A stretch of DNA of 64,000 nucleotides from Terrisporobacter petrolearius (lineage in GTDB: Bacteria; Bacillota; Clostridia; Peptostreptococcales; Peptostreptococcaceae), in NCBI RefSeq assembly GCF_020748185.1, contig NZ_JAHZMO010000007.1:1-64000 (forward strand), written 5' to 3'. Positions 43,230 through 52,030 of the stretch are shown here, piece by piece. A program made the translations under genes and the position numbers. The notes under the pieces were generated by a model. That model was not told where the DNA came from. It searched no databases and saw nothing but the letters and a program-made list of their open reading frames with translations. Position 1 is the stretch's first letter. Each line of letters starts with the position of its first letter.

Positions 43230-44040
43230 ATATCTCTATATTTAAATTTTTTATTAATGTAGTACTTATTTTAGATCCATCTATTTTATCATTGTCTATC
43301 CATAAAACTAGTTTATTTCTATTTTCCATAAAATATATATGCTCATCTGAAATTTTTCTTTCAAATATAGCAATCTTAGTTATATTATATTCTTTATATT
43401 TACCTAATGCAAATTCTTCATAATAGTCTAATTGACTGTATGCTTGTCTAACCTGTTTAATCTCATCACTATAGTTGTTATCTAAGCTCTTAGCTTCTAT
43501 TATTACCGCATTTTTATCTTTTACAGCTAGACAATCTATATTGCCTTCCTTTATTTCAAAACCATGGCGTTCTAATATATTTGATAATTTCTTTACAATA
43601 ATATTATGTCTTATATACCTGTCTTTAAGTTTATTTATATCTAACTTATTACAGTTTAACTTATAACTATTTTTAGTAAATGATCTATTAGCTATATTAC
43701 TTGAATCCGTATCATTTAATGTTATCTTAGATCTATATATTTCTTGTTCTTCTTTTATATATTCTTGATTATCTTTTACAAATTTTATATATTTCTTTAA
43801 AGCTGAGCTATACATACTATGTCCTCTTTTATTTAACTCGTCTAACTGTTTTCCCTTTATATTATTCTTATCAAAGCACATATTTAGTAAGTCATCTACA
43901 TCTTCTCTTGTTGTATATTTATATATATCTATTTGTAATGTATTAATTATTGTTGATATTCCAGTAATATAATTTTGTATACTCTTACGTTTTAATCCAT
44001 TTTCTTTCATCCAATTTTCAAATCTTAGTTTCTGATCCAC
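43228..44040 (-). CDS. Unrecognised protein with C-terminal PD-(D/E)XK nuclease core, fifth gene of the defence operon
   Basis: 270 residues. The N-terminal ~95 residues (FENWMKENGLKRKSIQNYIT ... MYSSALKKYIKFVKDN) resemble the SAM-like core-binding domain of tyrosine recombinases. A charged linker follows. Residues 160-225 have a nuclease core: NIDCLAVKDKNAVIIEAKSL, i.e. D169-x12-E182-x-K184, then RQAYSQLDYYEEF. This pattern is typical of DNA-cleaving PD-(D/E)XK enzymes. It starts 52 bp after the AIPR gene on the same strand and precedes the operon terminator. I do not recognise it as a named component of GHKL/Z1 systems. Confidence 0.6.
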   Translation of the reverse strand: MDQKLRFENWMKENGLKRKSIQNYITGISTIINTLQIDIYKYTTREDVDDLLNMCFDKNNIKGKQLDELNKRGHSMYSSALKKYIKFVKDNQEYIKEEQEIYRSKITLNDTDSSNIANRSFTKNSYKLNCNKLDINKLKDRYIRHNIIVKKLSNILERHGFEIKEGNIDCLAVKDKNAVIIEAKSLDNNYSDEIKQVRQAYSQLDYYEEFALGKYKEYNITKIAIFERKISDEHIYFMENRNKLVLWIDNDKIDGSKISTTLIKNLNIEI

Positions 44041-44092
44041 ATCTATCCCCTTAAACTTATTTTTATAAATTAAATTTATATGTTTTTAATTA

Positions 44093-46135
44093 TTATACTG
44101 TAACCTTTACCCCATCTTCTTCTGCTCTTAAATATAAATCATATAAAATTTTACTTTGCTTTTCAGATGGAACAGCTAATTTCCCTATACTCATTTTCTT
44201 TAATATATCTAGTTTAGTCATAGATAGGTTATAATCTTTCATATTATCTTTATAATAAGAATATAATTCTTTCCATATTTCAATATCTATTTCACATACT
44301 TTCATCTGTGTCTGAATACCATCATCTATCTTTTTTATTTTTTGTTCTTCTTTTTTATTATATTTTTCAGCTTCTTTATCTATTAAAAGTTTGGGATCTA
44401 TTATAACTCCTAAGTTTAATTCTTTTATACTATCCCAACATAGCTTTTGTTTTGCCCATTGTGCTATATTTGCATATCCTGTTGGCGGATTTGTTATTTC
44501 CTTGTATATAGCTTCTATTATTACATTAATTGAATCAACGAGTTCAGTTGGTAATGATTGATTTTCCCATATTACATTAAAGTTTAAAAACTTATTTTTC
44601 TTTTCTATTATGTAAGACAAATATGATATTGAATATGCTACAGTTTGAGCTCTGAATCCACCATCGTACCAAGTTGCTTTTGACACAAGCTTTTCAACCT
44701 CTTTGAATAAGATAATTCTTGATACTGCATCTATAAAGTAACTTTCTGTTATACATAAGTTATCTTTTTCTAAATTATTAGTTATTTGATCAGCAAAATG
44801 AGAAAAACTATACTGAGCTCCTTTACAAACAATATGAGGATTTTGCAACCATGCATTTTCACTTTTTGATAAGAATGTCTTATCTATCAATTGTTTCTTA
44901 GGGTATTCCATCTGATACTGTTTCTTTTTTGCTTTAGTTAAATATGCTTGTTCATTTAAGTATTCTCCTCTTACTCTTTCATAGAACCAACGAGTCCTTT
45001 TCTGCGATCCATCACATACAGGCGCCCATATACGCTTCGAATAATCCTTCATTTCTTTATGGAATGGACTATTCGAAAAGAAGTCTGATTTATTTACTTT
45101 ATTCTGAGTATTTGCATATTCTGAAACCTTAGATACAAAATCATTTTGTTTGTCCTTATCTTTAACAACTGATAACTTCATAGGTACAGATACATTCGAT
45201 ACATCTAATTTAGAATTTTTACTTGCTGCATAAATAGCTGATGTAGTTTGTCCACCATTAACTATCTGGAAATCATTAATTAAAACTATTTCACCTTCGC
45301 TATTCCTTTCTATAGAACTAGCTGTTGCTGTAATTCCATTATTATACGCAAAAAACATGTCTGATTTATATTCTATAGTATTTTTTATCCCTTTATTTAC
45401 AGCGCCTTTAAACTGTAAAAAGGTTCTAACATTTTGTTCAAATAGCTTTTGACCATGCTCATCATAAATATCAACTAGATCTTGTCCACCTATAACTGTT
45501 AAATAAGCTTCATACTCGTCTGATTTTGTGGGAATCTCTAAACAAGGTAAATTTACATTGATTTTAAAACCACTGTTACTATATTGCGATAAATATATTT
45601 TATATATATAATCAATATCAACTATTCTATATTCTGCTTTAATATCATCTATAGATTCAGAACTTATATCCTCGAATCTACTAGATATTTTTCCATCTGT
45701 TAATATTATAAATCTTACTTTATCAATCTTATTGTCATACTTATATTTAAATATATTGTATGCCATAGAATGGGCCTCTGATGTTTCTTCTAAGTCTTCA
45801 TATAACCCTGTTATACTTTTTTTATAAAAAGTTTTTATCCTGTTATACTTTTTATTAATATCACTTTTCGTTAATGTCTGTATCTCATCTTCTTGGAAGA
45901 AATTATGAACTAGTATAGATAATATTTTTCTCTCTTCATCATAATCATAGCCATAAGCTTCCATACCTGTTTTCCTATACTCTGCAAAAGTATAGTTGTT
46001 AGTTAGATCACCTATATTAACTAGCTCTTCACATATATTTTCAAAAAATGCCTGAGATTTCATTAGTCCCCTAGATTCTGCTTCTATAAAAATAGACTGC
46101 ATAAAATCTTTATGAAATTCATTTAGCTCAATCAT
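44093..46135 (-). CDS. AIPR-family abortive infection protein
   Basis: 680 residues of the AIPR (abortive infection phage resistance) family. The diagnostic centre is present: LFEQNVRTFLQFKGAVNKGI, then FFAYNNGITATAS and DFQIVNGGQTTSAIY at residues ~245-315. A PD-(D/E)XK-like region has been proposed for this family in earlier comparative work. The start overlaps the DUF4420 stop by 4 bp (ATGA), which means coupled translation. It is part of a four-protein set seen before as an operon next to DNA methyltransferases. Confidence 0.88.
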   Translation of the reverse strand: MIELNEFHKDFMQSIFIEAESRGLMKSQAFFENICEELVNIGDLTNNYTFAEYRKTGMEAYGYDYDEERKILSILVHNFFQEDEIQTLTKSDINKKYNRIKTFYKKSITGLYEDLEETSEAHSMAYNIFKYKYDNKIDKVRFIILTDGKISSRFEDISSESIDDIKAEYRIVDIDYIYKIYLSQYSNSGFKINVNLPCLEIPTKSDEYEAYLTVIGGQDLVDIYDEHGQKLFEQNVRTFLQFKGAVNKGIKNTIEYKSDMFFAYNNGITATASSIERNSEGEIVLINDFQIVNGGQTTSAIYAASKNSKLDVSNVSVPMKLSVVKDKDKQNDFVSKVSEYANTQNKVNKSDFFSNSPFHKEMKDYSKRIWAPVCDGSQKRTRWFYERVRGEYLNEQAYLTKAKKKQYQMEYPKKQLIDKTFLSKSENAWLQNPHIVCKGAQYSFSHFADQITNNLEKDNLCITESYFIDAVSRIILFKEVEKLVSKATWYDGGFRAQTVAYSISYLSYIIEKKNKFLNFNVIWENQSLPTELVDSINVIIEAIYKEITNPPTGYANIAQWAKQKLCWDSIKELNLGVIIDPKLLIDKEAEKYNKKEEQKIKKIDDGIQTQMKVCEIDIEIWKELYSYYKDNMKDYNLSMTKLDILKKMSIGKLAVPSEKQSKILYDLYLRAEEDGVKVTV

Positions 46136-47091
46136 ATAGCTCCTCCAGCCTCAAATATACTATCGAAGTCAACTTGGAATTCCTTACATTCAGAAAGATC
46201 AATCCCATATTTTACAGAAATAATCTTATTAGAAATATTATTTTTTTCTATTTTCGGAAATTTCGCTGATACTTCGTATATACTTTCTTTATTAATTAAA
46301 AATTTATATAATCTATTTTTATTTGACACACCTTCTATATAACCATATTCAAATAGCTTTATTTTAAATTGATCTAAAATCCAGTCATCACTTATTTGAT
46401 TTTCTATACTTTCAATAATATCTAATATAGAAAGACCTCTCTCACTAATAGTTAACCCATATGTAGCTAAATATAAAGGATTTTTAGGACTTTGTAGTTG
46501 CTGTAGTGATGAAATATAAATAATTTCTCCCTTTGTTGTTTTATATGACTTAACTTCTATTGTGGCTGATTCTATTGAAAAGTCTTGCTTATCAAAATCA
46601 GGTCCAACCCATGATATTATTGCATCTTTTATTCCTATTTCACTAGCTACCTTATTTTTCAAGAATATAAGTTCTGAAAATAAACCCATTTGTCGTTCTA
46701 AAGTCAACCCACTATAGTTATTACTCTTAAGAAGCTGCTGCCATCTTCTTAATCTATTCTCTACAGCTTCTATTATCTCTTGGTTATTATCATATTTATT
46801 TGCTGTATTTATTAAATCCTGACAAAGAGTAAGGAATATTTCATATTCAGTATTATCATTTAATATTAAATATAGCCTACTATTATTAGCGTCTATACTC
46901 ACTTTTTTTATACTTATTCCCTTAAGACTTATATCTATTTTATCATCCTGTAAAATTTTTGTACTATCTATAAAAAATCCATATTTACCTTCTATATCTC
47001 TTATCCAAAAAAAATCATAGTTTAGATTTTTATCAATACGCCTCTGGGAATTTATATTCATATTTATCCAAGGATTGAATGCTTTAGTCAT
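46132..47091 (-). CDS. DUF4420 PD-(D/E)XK nuclease of the GHKL/Z1 system
   Basis: A 319-residue PD-(D/E)XK protein. Residues ~130-190 carry GLFSELIFLKNKV, then SWVGPDFDKQDFSI and ATIEVKSYKTT, giving the D...E-V-K catalytic set typical of DUF4420. It is the expected DNA-cutting subunit of the system. Its start lies 8 bp inside the end of the Z1 gene and its end overlaps the AIPR start by 4 bp. Confidence 0.85.
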   Translation of the reverse strand: MTKAFNPWINMNINSQRRIDKNLNYDFFWIRDIEGKYGFFIDSTKILQDDKIDISLKGISIKKVSIDANNSRLYLILNDNTEYEIFLTLCQDLINTANKYDNNQEIIEAVENRLRRWQQLLKSNNYSGLTLERQMGLFSELIFLKNKVASEIGIKDAIISWVGPDFDKQDFSIESATIEVKSYKTTKGEIIYISSLQQLQSPKNPLYLATYGLTISERGLSILDIIESIENQISDDWILDQFKIKLFEYGYIEGVSNKNRLYKFLINKESIYEVSAKFPKIEKNNISNKIISVKYGIDLSECKEFQVDFDSIFEAGGAI

Positions 47092-49783
47092 CGTAATCCT
47101 CTCCTTTTAATAACTTTTCTATATAAACAGTATTAATTTTTAATGATACTGTTTTACCTGTACTTGTTATTCCTCCTGGAAAACTTATTCCAAACGCTGC
47201 AAGTTCTACAGTTTCTTCACTACCTTCTATATTTGCATCTAATATATGTAGCATTAATAGAGGTCTTTTTAACCTATTTCTCACAGCCTTACGATCTTTT
47301 CTTTCAATTCCTTTACATTCAACATCTGATAATGAAATGGATTCTGATGTTCCTGATGATACCTGTCTGTGTCCAACTTCATAGCATCTCCCATTATCTT
47401 TAACTTGTACTTTTCTTTTCTGTTTATATACTACTTTATCATTTATATAAATTTTAGCTTTTTCTTTTTCTTTAGTAGAATATAATGCTATATCCCATTT
47501 TTCATCTACTTCATCTATATATTTCTTTATGAAGTTTATCGGCATCCTTGACTTTATTCCAAATATATCATCGTTAGATGACTCATATATTTGGAATTTA
47601 TCGATAAATTCTTTAACCATATTTTTATCTATATTTTTCCATAGATAAGAGTTTTTCAATTCACTTTCATTAGATCTTATGTCACTAGCAATTGATACTA
47701 ATTCTTTTATAAGCTCTATATTATCTATATTTATATCTATATTAGATATTATTTTCTCTGTTTCTTTTAGGTGTCCATCTAGCTTCATGTTATAGCATAT
47801 TTCTTTTGTATTTCGTTGTTTATTTCTTGCAGTAACCTGTAGTCCACTATCTGGATGTTGTTGAACTGCCAATCCAAAATCCTCTGGTGTTTTTTTGCGT
47901 TTTGCCATAATATCAAAAGTTTCAAATAGATCTTCTGTAGCTTCAATTATATATTTAAAATTATCCCTCATATTCTCTGTCATATATATCTTACATAAAT
48001 CTTCATATCCAGGTCTATATCCAAACCAACGCCCCATTTGCATTAATGTGTCATAAAAAATAGTATTTCTTAAAAAGTAACTCACACTCAGACCTTCTAT
48101 AGTATACCCTCTTGCTAAACTAGTTCCGCCTATAACTATTGCATTAGTTGGTTGGTCATCTCTATATTCTAATTCTACAGTTCTCTCTTGATGAACCTCT
48201 CTAATAACAACCGTATTAACTAACTCACTAATACTTTTTATTACATCTTTCCATTCAACTTTTATCTCTTTAGAGTTTGTTTCAAATTTATATTTTAAAT
48301 CTTTATAGTGCTTATCAAAAGTATTCTTTATGTCTCTTATATTTTCACTCTGTTTTTCTGGATTACTAAGCAGTCCATATGCTAGTATATCTTTTCTTAA
48401 GTACGATAGATAATCTTCGACATGTGATCCTATATCTTGATGAACAGCAGTAAATCTACTTGCATGAATTAGCATACTATTATGTTTATTACCCTGGTTT
48501 CTTAAATTTCTTATTCCTATATTTATTAAAAATAATCTTATAGCATCCTTAAGTGTATCTGGTAATTTATTTAACTTCAGAGTTTTCTTATGATTAAGTT
48601 TAATATTGTACGGTTCAGGTATTGTAACTATATGCTTAAAGTCTGTATCTAAAAATATTTTCTTTGCTCCAAAATAGTTATCTGGGGCTTTTAATGCATA
48701 TATAAAATCTTTAGGAAATAGATCTTTACCTCTTTCATCTTCTATCTTATGATCTATAAATATATTGGCATATGGTGTGGCTGTATATGCTACATACGCA
48801 CTTTTTTCAAATAAACTTAATAATTCTCTAATTCTTTTATTTATAACTGTAGGATCTTCTTCTGGCTTTTTTGTATTTATAGATGCATAGTCTGACTCAT
48901 CATCAATTAATAACATTGCATGTTTTGATACTCCATTGTTATATATTTTAGACAGCCATTCAACTACATTTTTTAATGTTGAAGTATTTTTCTTAATTAC
49001 TAATACTATAGGACTTTTACTATTATCAAAGTTAGTTCCTTGTGCATTTTTATCTGCATCTCTTTTGTTAAAATCCCCTGTTTTAGTAGTCAAACTCCTT
49101 GGAATTTTACTTCTTTCAGTTCCTGAAAATTTACCTACACCAACAAGTTCTCCACTATCTATACCTATAAATGCTTCATTAAGTCTTTCTTGCGTTTGAT
49201 CCCTTAGATTGTTTATCCCCCCTGCTATTACTACAATAAATTTATATCCTGCATCAGCTGCTTTACATATTAAAGCAGCGTAATTTCCAGTTTTGCCAGA
49301 TTGTACATGACCTACAACCATCCCATGTCTAGAAAATTGTTCTCTCTTAGGATCTTCTAAATTATCCATTATTTTATCAGTATCTACATCTATAGCCTTT
49401 ATAACATTTGGAGGAAGATCTTTTCTCATGTACTTTTTATATCTATTCCAATAGTAATCTTCCATTAACTTTTCTCTTTCAGTCCACCATCTACTATCTC
49501 TATTTTGTTGCTCTTTGCTTTGAATTAGTATTCCTGAGCTCATCGTGACGTTAAATTCTAATTCTAGCTCTCTTTTCATCATTTTCCAATCACTATCTTC
49601 TAACTTTGATATATTTTCAATAGAAAAAAACAACTCTAGTTGATACGGTTCAAGAGTATTAACTAGTATCTTAATATTACTAATTTCATTCTCAATTTTA
49701 TCATGTTCCAATGAACCTTCAATTTTTTCTAATTTAGTTCTTATATGCTCTTTGATAACATCATAACTATTCATTTTTTGCAT
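47084..49783 (-). CDS. Z1-domain P-loop ATPase
   Basis: An 899-residue SF2-like ATPase with the Z1 domain. Walker A is VGHVQSGKTGNY (GHVQSGKT at 158-165), followed by IVVIAGGINNLRDQT; Walker B is LLIDDESDYASIN; then AYTATPYAN (motif III-like), and IVIGGTSLARGYTIEGLSVS with MGRWFGYRPGYEDL (arginine motif) in the second RecA half. It probably translocates or remodels DNA. Its start overlaps the GHKL gene end by 17 bp. Confidence 0.9.
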   Translation of the reverse strand: MQKMNSYDVIKEHIRTKLEKIEGSLEHDKIENEISNIKILVNTLEPYQLELFFSIENISKLEDSDWKMMKRELELEFNVTMSSGILIQSKEQQNRDSRWWTEREKLMEDYYWNRYKKYMRKDLPPNVIKAIDVDTDKIMDNLEDPKREQFSRHGMVVGHVQSGKTGNYAALICKAADAGYKFIVVIAGGINNLRDQTQERLNEAFIGIDSGELVGVGKFSGTERSKIPRSLTTKTGDFNKRDADKNAQGTNFDNSKSPIVLVIKKNTSTLKNVVEWLSKIYNNGVSKHAMLLIDDESDYASINTKKPEEDPTVINKRIRELLSLFEKSAYVAYTATPYANIFIDHKIEDERGKDLFPKDFIYALKAPDNYFGAKKIFLDTDFKHIVTIPEPYNIKLNHKKTLKLNKLPDTLKDAIRLFLINIGIRNLRNQGNKHNSMLIHASRFTAVHQDIGSHVEDYLSYLRKDILAYGLLSNPEKQSENIRDIKNTFDKHYKDLKYKFETNSKEIKVEWKDVIKSISELVNTVVIREVHQERTVELEYRDDQPTNAIVIGGTSLARGYTIEGLSVSYFLRNTIFYDTLMQMGRWFGYRPGYEDLCKIYMTENMRDNFKYIIEATEDLFETFDIMAKRKKTPEDFGLAVQQHPDSGLQVTARNKQRNTKEICYNMKLDGHLKETEKIISNIDINIDNIELIKELVSIASDIRSNESELKNSYLWKNIDKNMVKEFIDKFQIYESSNDDIFGIKSRMPINFIKKYIDEVDEKWDIALYSTKEKEKAKIYINDKVVYKQKRKVQVKDNGRCYEVGHRQVSSGTSESISLSDVECKGIERKDRKAVRNRLKRPLLMLHILDANIEGSEETVELAAFGISFPGGITSTGKTVSLKINTVYIEKLLKGEDYDD

Positions 49784-51191
49784 AAAATAATTCCCCTTTA
49801 TTTTTAAACAATTCTGTTTTCAGTAATTCTTCTATATATGATTCATCTATACCAGACTCTCTTAACCTACATATTATTGTGATTAACTCTTCATCCTCTA
49901 TATCAACTCCTTGATTAACCTTATGAGGATTTTCCTGCAATTGAGCTTGTATTGCATCTAAAGGCAAATATGATTGTATTCCTTTCAAATATACATCTAA
50001 TACTTCCTTTTGCTTATTGTCTAGCTGTGATATTAGATTTTGTAAAATAGGATGTTCTTTATTTAATCCAAACCATATATTATTTCCATTTGGTACTAGA
50101 TTCCAAAATCTAATTGTTGTCTTATCTATTATTTTTTTACCTCTACCTGTATATGGTCTTGACCCTTTCTCTGTAATTTGCTTAATTATTCTTTTCAAGT
50201 CACCTTTAATTTCATGACATGGATTAGCTGTAGATTTTTTTATATCTATTCCCCACAGTAAATCCTGATCATTAGATATATCCACCTTTATTCTTACTAA
50301 CTTATGAGCATCTTTTATACGATGTAATCCCCACCAAGTTCCATAAATCAAAAGCCTATTTTCTCTATATAAATAAAATCCTTGAGATTTTGTATAACCT
50401 TCTTCTGTTGCATACCTTTCATACTCTTGTTGAGAAACTTTTGAATGATGTGGCAATATAAACGGTTGCACACTTATCGTTTTATCATACATTTTTATTT
50501 TTTCTATAGATAATTCCTGGGTTGCTGAATGATTAATATTAAAAGGGTTAAATGGTACTAGTTCACTATTATTTACAATGATCTTTAATTTTTTCCCTCT
50601 TAATGATCCTTCTAAATACCTATGAAATACTAGTGATAAGTGTTTTCTAAGTCTATCTATTATCTCCGAAAAACTATCTTGCTCATATCTATCAATATCT
50701 TCCCATATAACAAGAGTTCCATTTTCATAAGTGTTCAATTTATCTAATAATTTAATATCTTTAATTTCATCTAAACTAGGTTTTATTAATAACCATTGAT
50801 TTTTATCTTCTAAGTAATTTAAATCCCACCTAGCTACTGCTAGTTGACCATATTTTTTAGATATCACAGTTAACTTTTTGCACTGTGAAAAGGATGCTGT
50901 TTTTAATCCAAGTCCAAATCTTCCTAAATCATTTTTTTCTCTTTCTTTACTTGGATCTTTACTTGCTAATCTCATAGCTTCCACTAACTCTTTATCAGAC
51001 ATTCCTATCCCATTATCCAACATACTAAACATTAAATTAGGTTTAGCCACTGTGTAAATCTCAATATTAGTTGCTTTTGCAGTTATACTATTGTCAACAA
51101 TATCAGCGACTGCTATTTCAAAATTATAACCTATATCCCTTAATGATTTTATAAAATTACCTACATAAGGGTTAACTATTTCTTCTTCCAC
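49767..51191 (-). CDS. GHKL (MORC/MutL/Hsp90-like) ATPase of the defence operon
   Basis: 474 residues, first gene of the operon. The N-terminal GHKL domain has IADIVDNS-like text as VADIVDNSITAKA (N34), DNGIGM (59-64) and the lid GRFGLGLKTASFSQ (90-103), as in MORC/MutL-type ATPases. The rest is a transducer-like region without transmembrane segments. GHKL, Z1, DUF4420 and AIPR genes next to DNA methyltransferases were described by Iyer, Abhiman and Aravind as MutL-like restriction-modification components. GAAGGAGAAG... style site AAGGAGAAG lies before the ATG. Confidence 0.9.
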   Translation of the reverse strand: MEEEIVNPYVGNFIKSLRDIGYNFEIAVADIVDNSITAKATNIEIYTVAKPNLMFSMLDNGIGMSDKELVEAMRLASKDPSKEREKNDLGRFGLGLKTASFSQCKKLTVISKKYGQLAVARWDLNYLEDKNQWLLIKPSLDEIKDIKLLDKLNTYENGTLVIWEDIDRYEQDSFSEIIDRLRKHLSLVFHRYLEGSLRGKKLKIIVNNSELVPFNPFNINHSATQELSIEKIKMYDKTISVQPFILPHHSKVSQQEYERYATEEGYTKSQGFYLYRENRLLIYGTWWGLHRIKDAHKLVRIKVDISNDQDLLWGIDIKKSTANPCHEIKGDLKRIIKQITEKGSRPYTGRGKKIIDKTTIRFWNLVPNGNNIWFGLNKEHPILQNLISQLDNKQKEVLDVYLKGIQSYLPLDAIQAQLQENPHKVNQGVDIEDEELITIICRLRESGIDESYIEELLKTELFKNKGELFYAKNE

Positions 51192-51382
51192 TATACTTCT
51201 CCTTAACTAAATTTATTTTATCTATTCAAATATATTATAAAATTCATCTTACTTCTCATTTTAAGTATAATATATTATAAAACAAGATAACTATTTATTT
51301 ACTTAATTATACCTATCTTTATTGTTATATACTTTTTTATTTATTGAGATTATTAAGTATAATCGTATTGATACAAATAATT

Positions 51383-51469
51383 TTAAACTACTACACACTC
51401 CATAAACAACTCCTTCAGCTCATCCTTAACCTTATTAAACTCAAACAGCACCCTTCTACTATGTCTCAT
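51383..51469 (-). CDS. Possible 28-residue microprotein overlapping the next gene
   Basis: ATG 51467-51469 opens a 28-codon frame (MRHSRRVLFEFNKVKDELKE then LFMECVVV) that overlaps the last 11 bp of the 98-residue gene, as in translational coupling. Its codon choice (CTG, AAG, GAG, TTG) matches a GC-richer patch. It may be a real small protein or the frameshifted tail of the upstream gene. The rest of 51192-51382 is AT-rich with nothing clear. Confidence 0.35.
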   Translation of the reverse strand: MRHSRRVLFEFNKVKDELKELFMECVVV

Positions 51470-51755
51470 CCTTACCTAGATCAGGTCTGTCCTTAATCTT
51501 CGCCTTCAGCACCTTCGCCAAATCTCTATCATCAATAATATCCATCACATTAATTAGAAACTTATCATTTCTAAAAATCTCATACTTGATTATATAATTA
51601 TAAACATAAAGATTCTCAACAATCAGATCATAATATCTATTTCTGTCCTCATCACAAGTTGTATTGTCCTTCACATACTGAGCACCCAACACACACTTGT
51701 AAATATAGTTCTCCCAGTCAAACTTCTTAACAACAATATTTTGGAAATCCTTCAT
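51459..51755 (-). CDS. Hypothetical acidic small protein
   Basis: 98 residues, not recognised: FQNIVVKKFDWENYIYKCVL and a Tyr-rich centre (RYYDLIVENLYVYNYIIKYE), then KVLKAKIKDRPDLGKDE. No transmembrane segment or signal peptide. The upstream region has no good ribosome-binding site. It resembles small phage or element-borne genes in style. It ends in the start of the 28-residue frame. Confidence 0.45.
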   Translation of the reverse strand: MKDFQNIVVKKFDWENYIYKCVLGAQYVKDNTTCDEDRNRYYDLIVENLYVYNYIIKYEIFRNDKFLINVMDIIDDRDLAKVLKAKIKDRPDLGKDET

Positions 51756-51885
51756 ATTTCATACATTAAATTTGCAATAAACAATATATCATAAATTCCA
51801 CAGATTATTTGTCATTTGATGTCGATATTTTCAGGAAATATACTTCTTTTTTAACCACCAAATTTATCAATTTATTCACGTAAAA

Positions 51886-51913
51886 AAGGCCGTAACAAAA
51901 ATGTAACGGCCTT
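51886..51913 (-). terminator. Terminator of the J-domain gene
   Basis: AAGGCCGT-A-ACA pairs with TGT-A-ACGGCCTT around AAAA, followed by TTTTTTACG on the minus strand. The 117 bp between it and the gene stop hold no other feature; a 65-codon frame here runs through this hairpin and is rejected. Confidence 0.8.
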
Positions 51914-52030
51914 AAAAATACCCATCTAAAAAAATATATAATATTATCTATACCAAAATCCATCAATATCCCCATATATAGCTTCACATCTATTCTAAAC
52001 ACTTTGCCAAACTAACACCTCAGTCTTAAA

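Noticed and set aside
51805-52002. 65-codon frame on the minus strand
   Set aside because: It runs through the terminator hairpin at 51886-51913, has no ribosome-binding site and resembles nothing.
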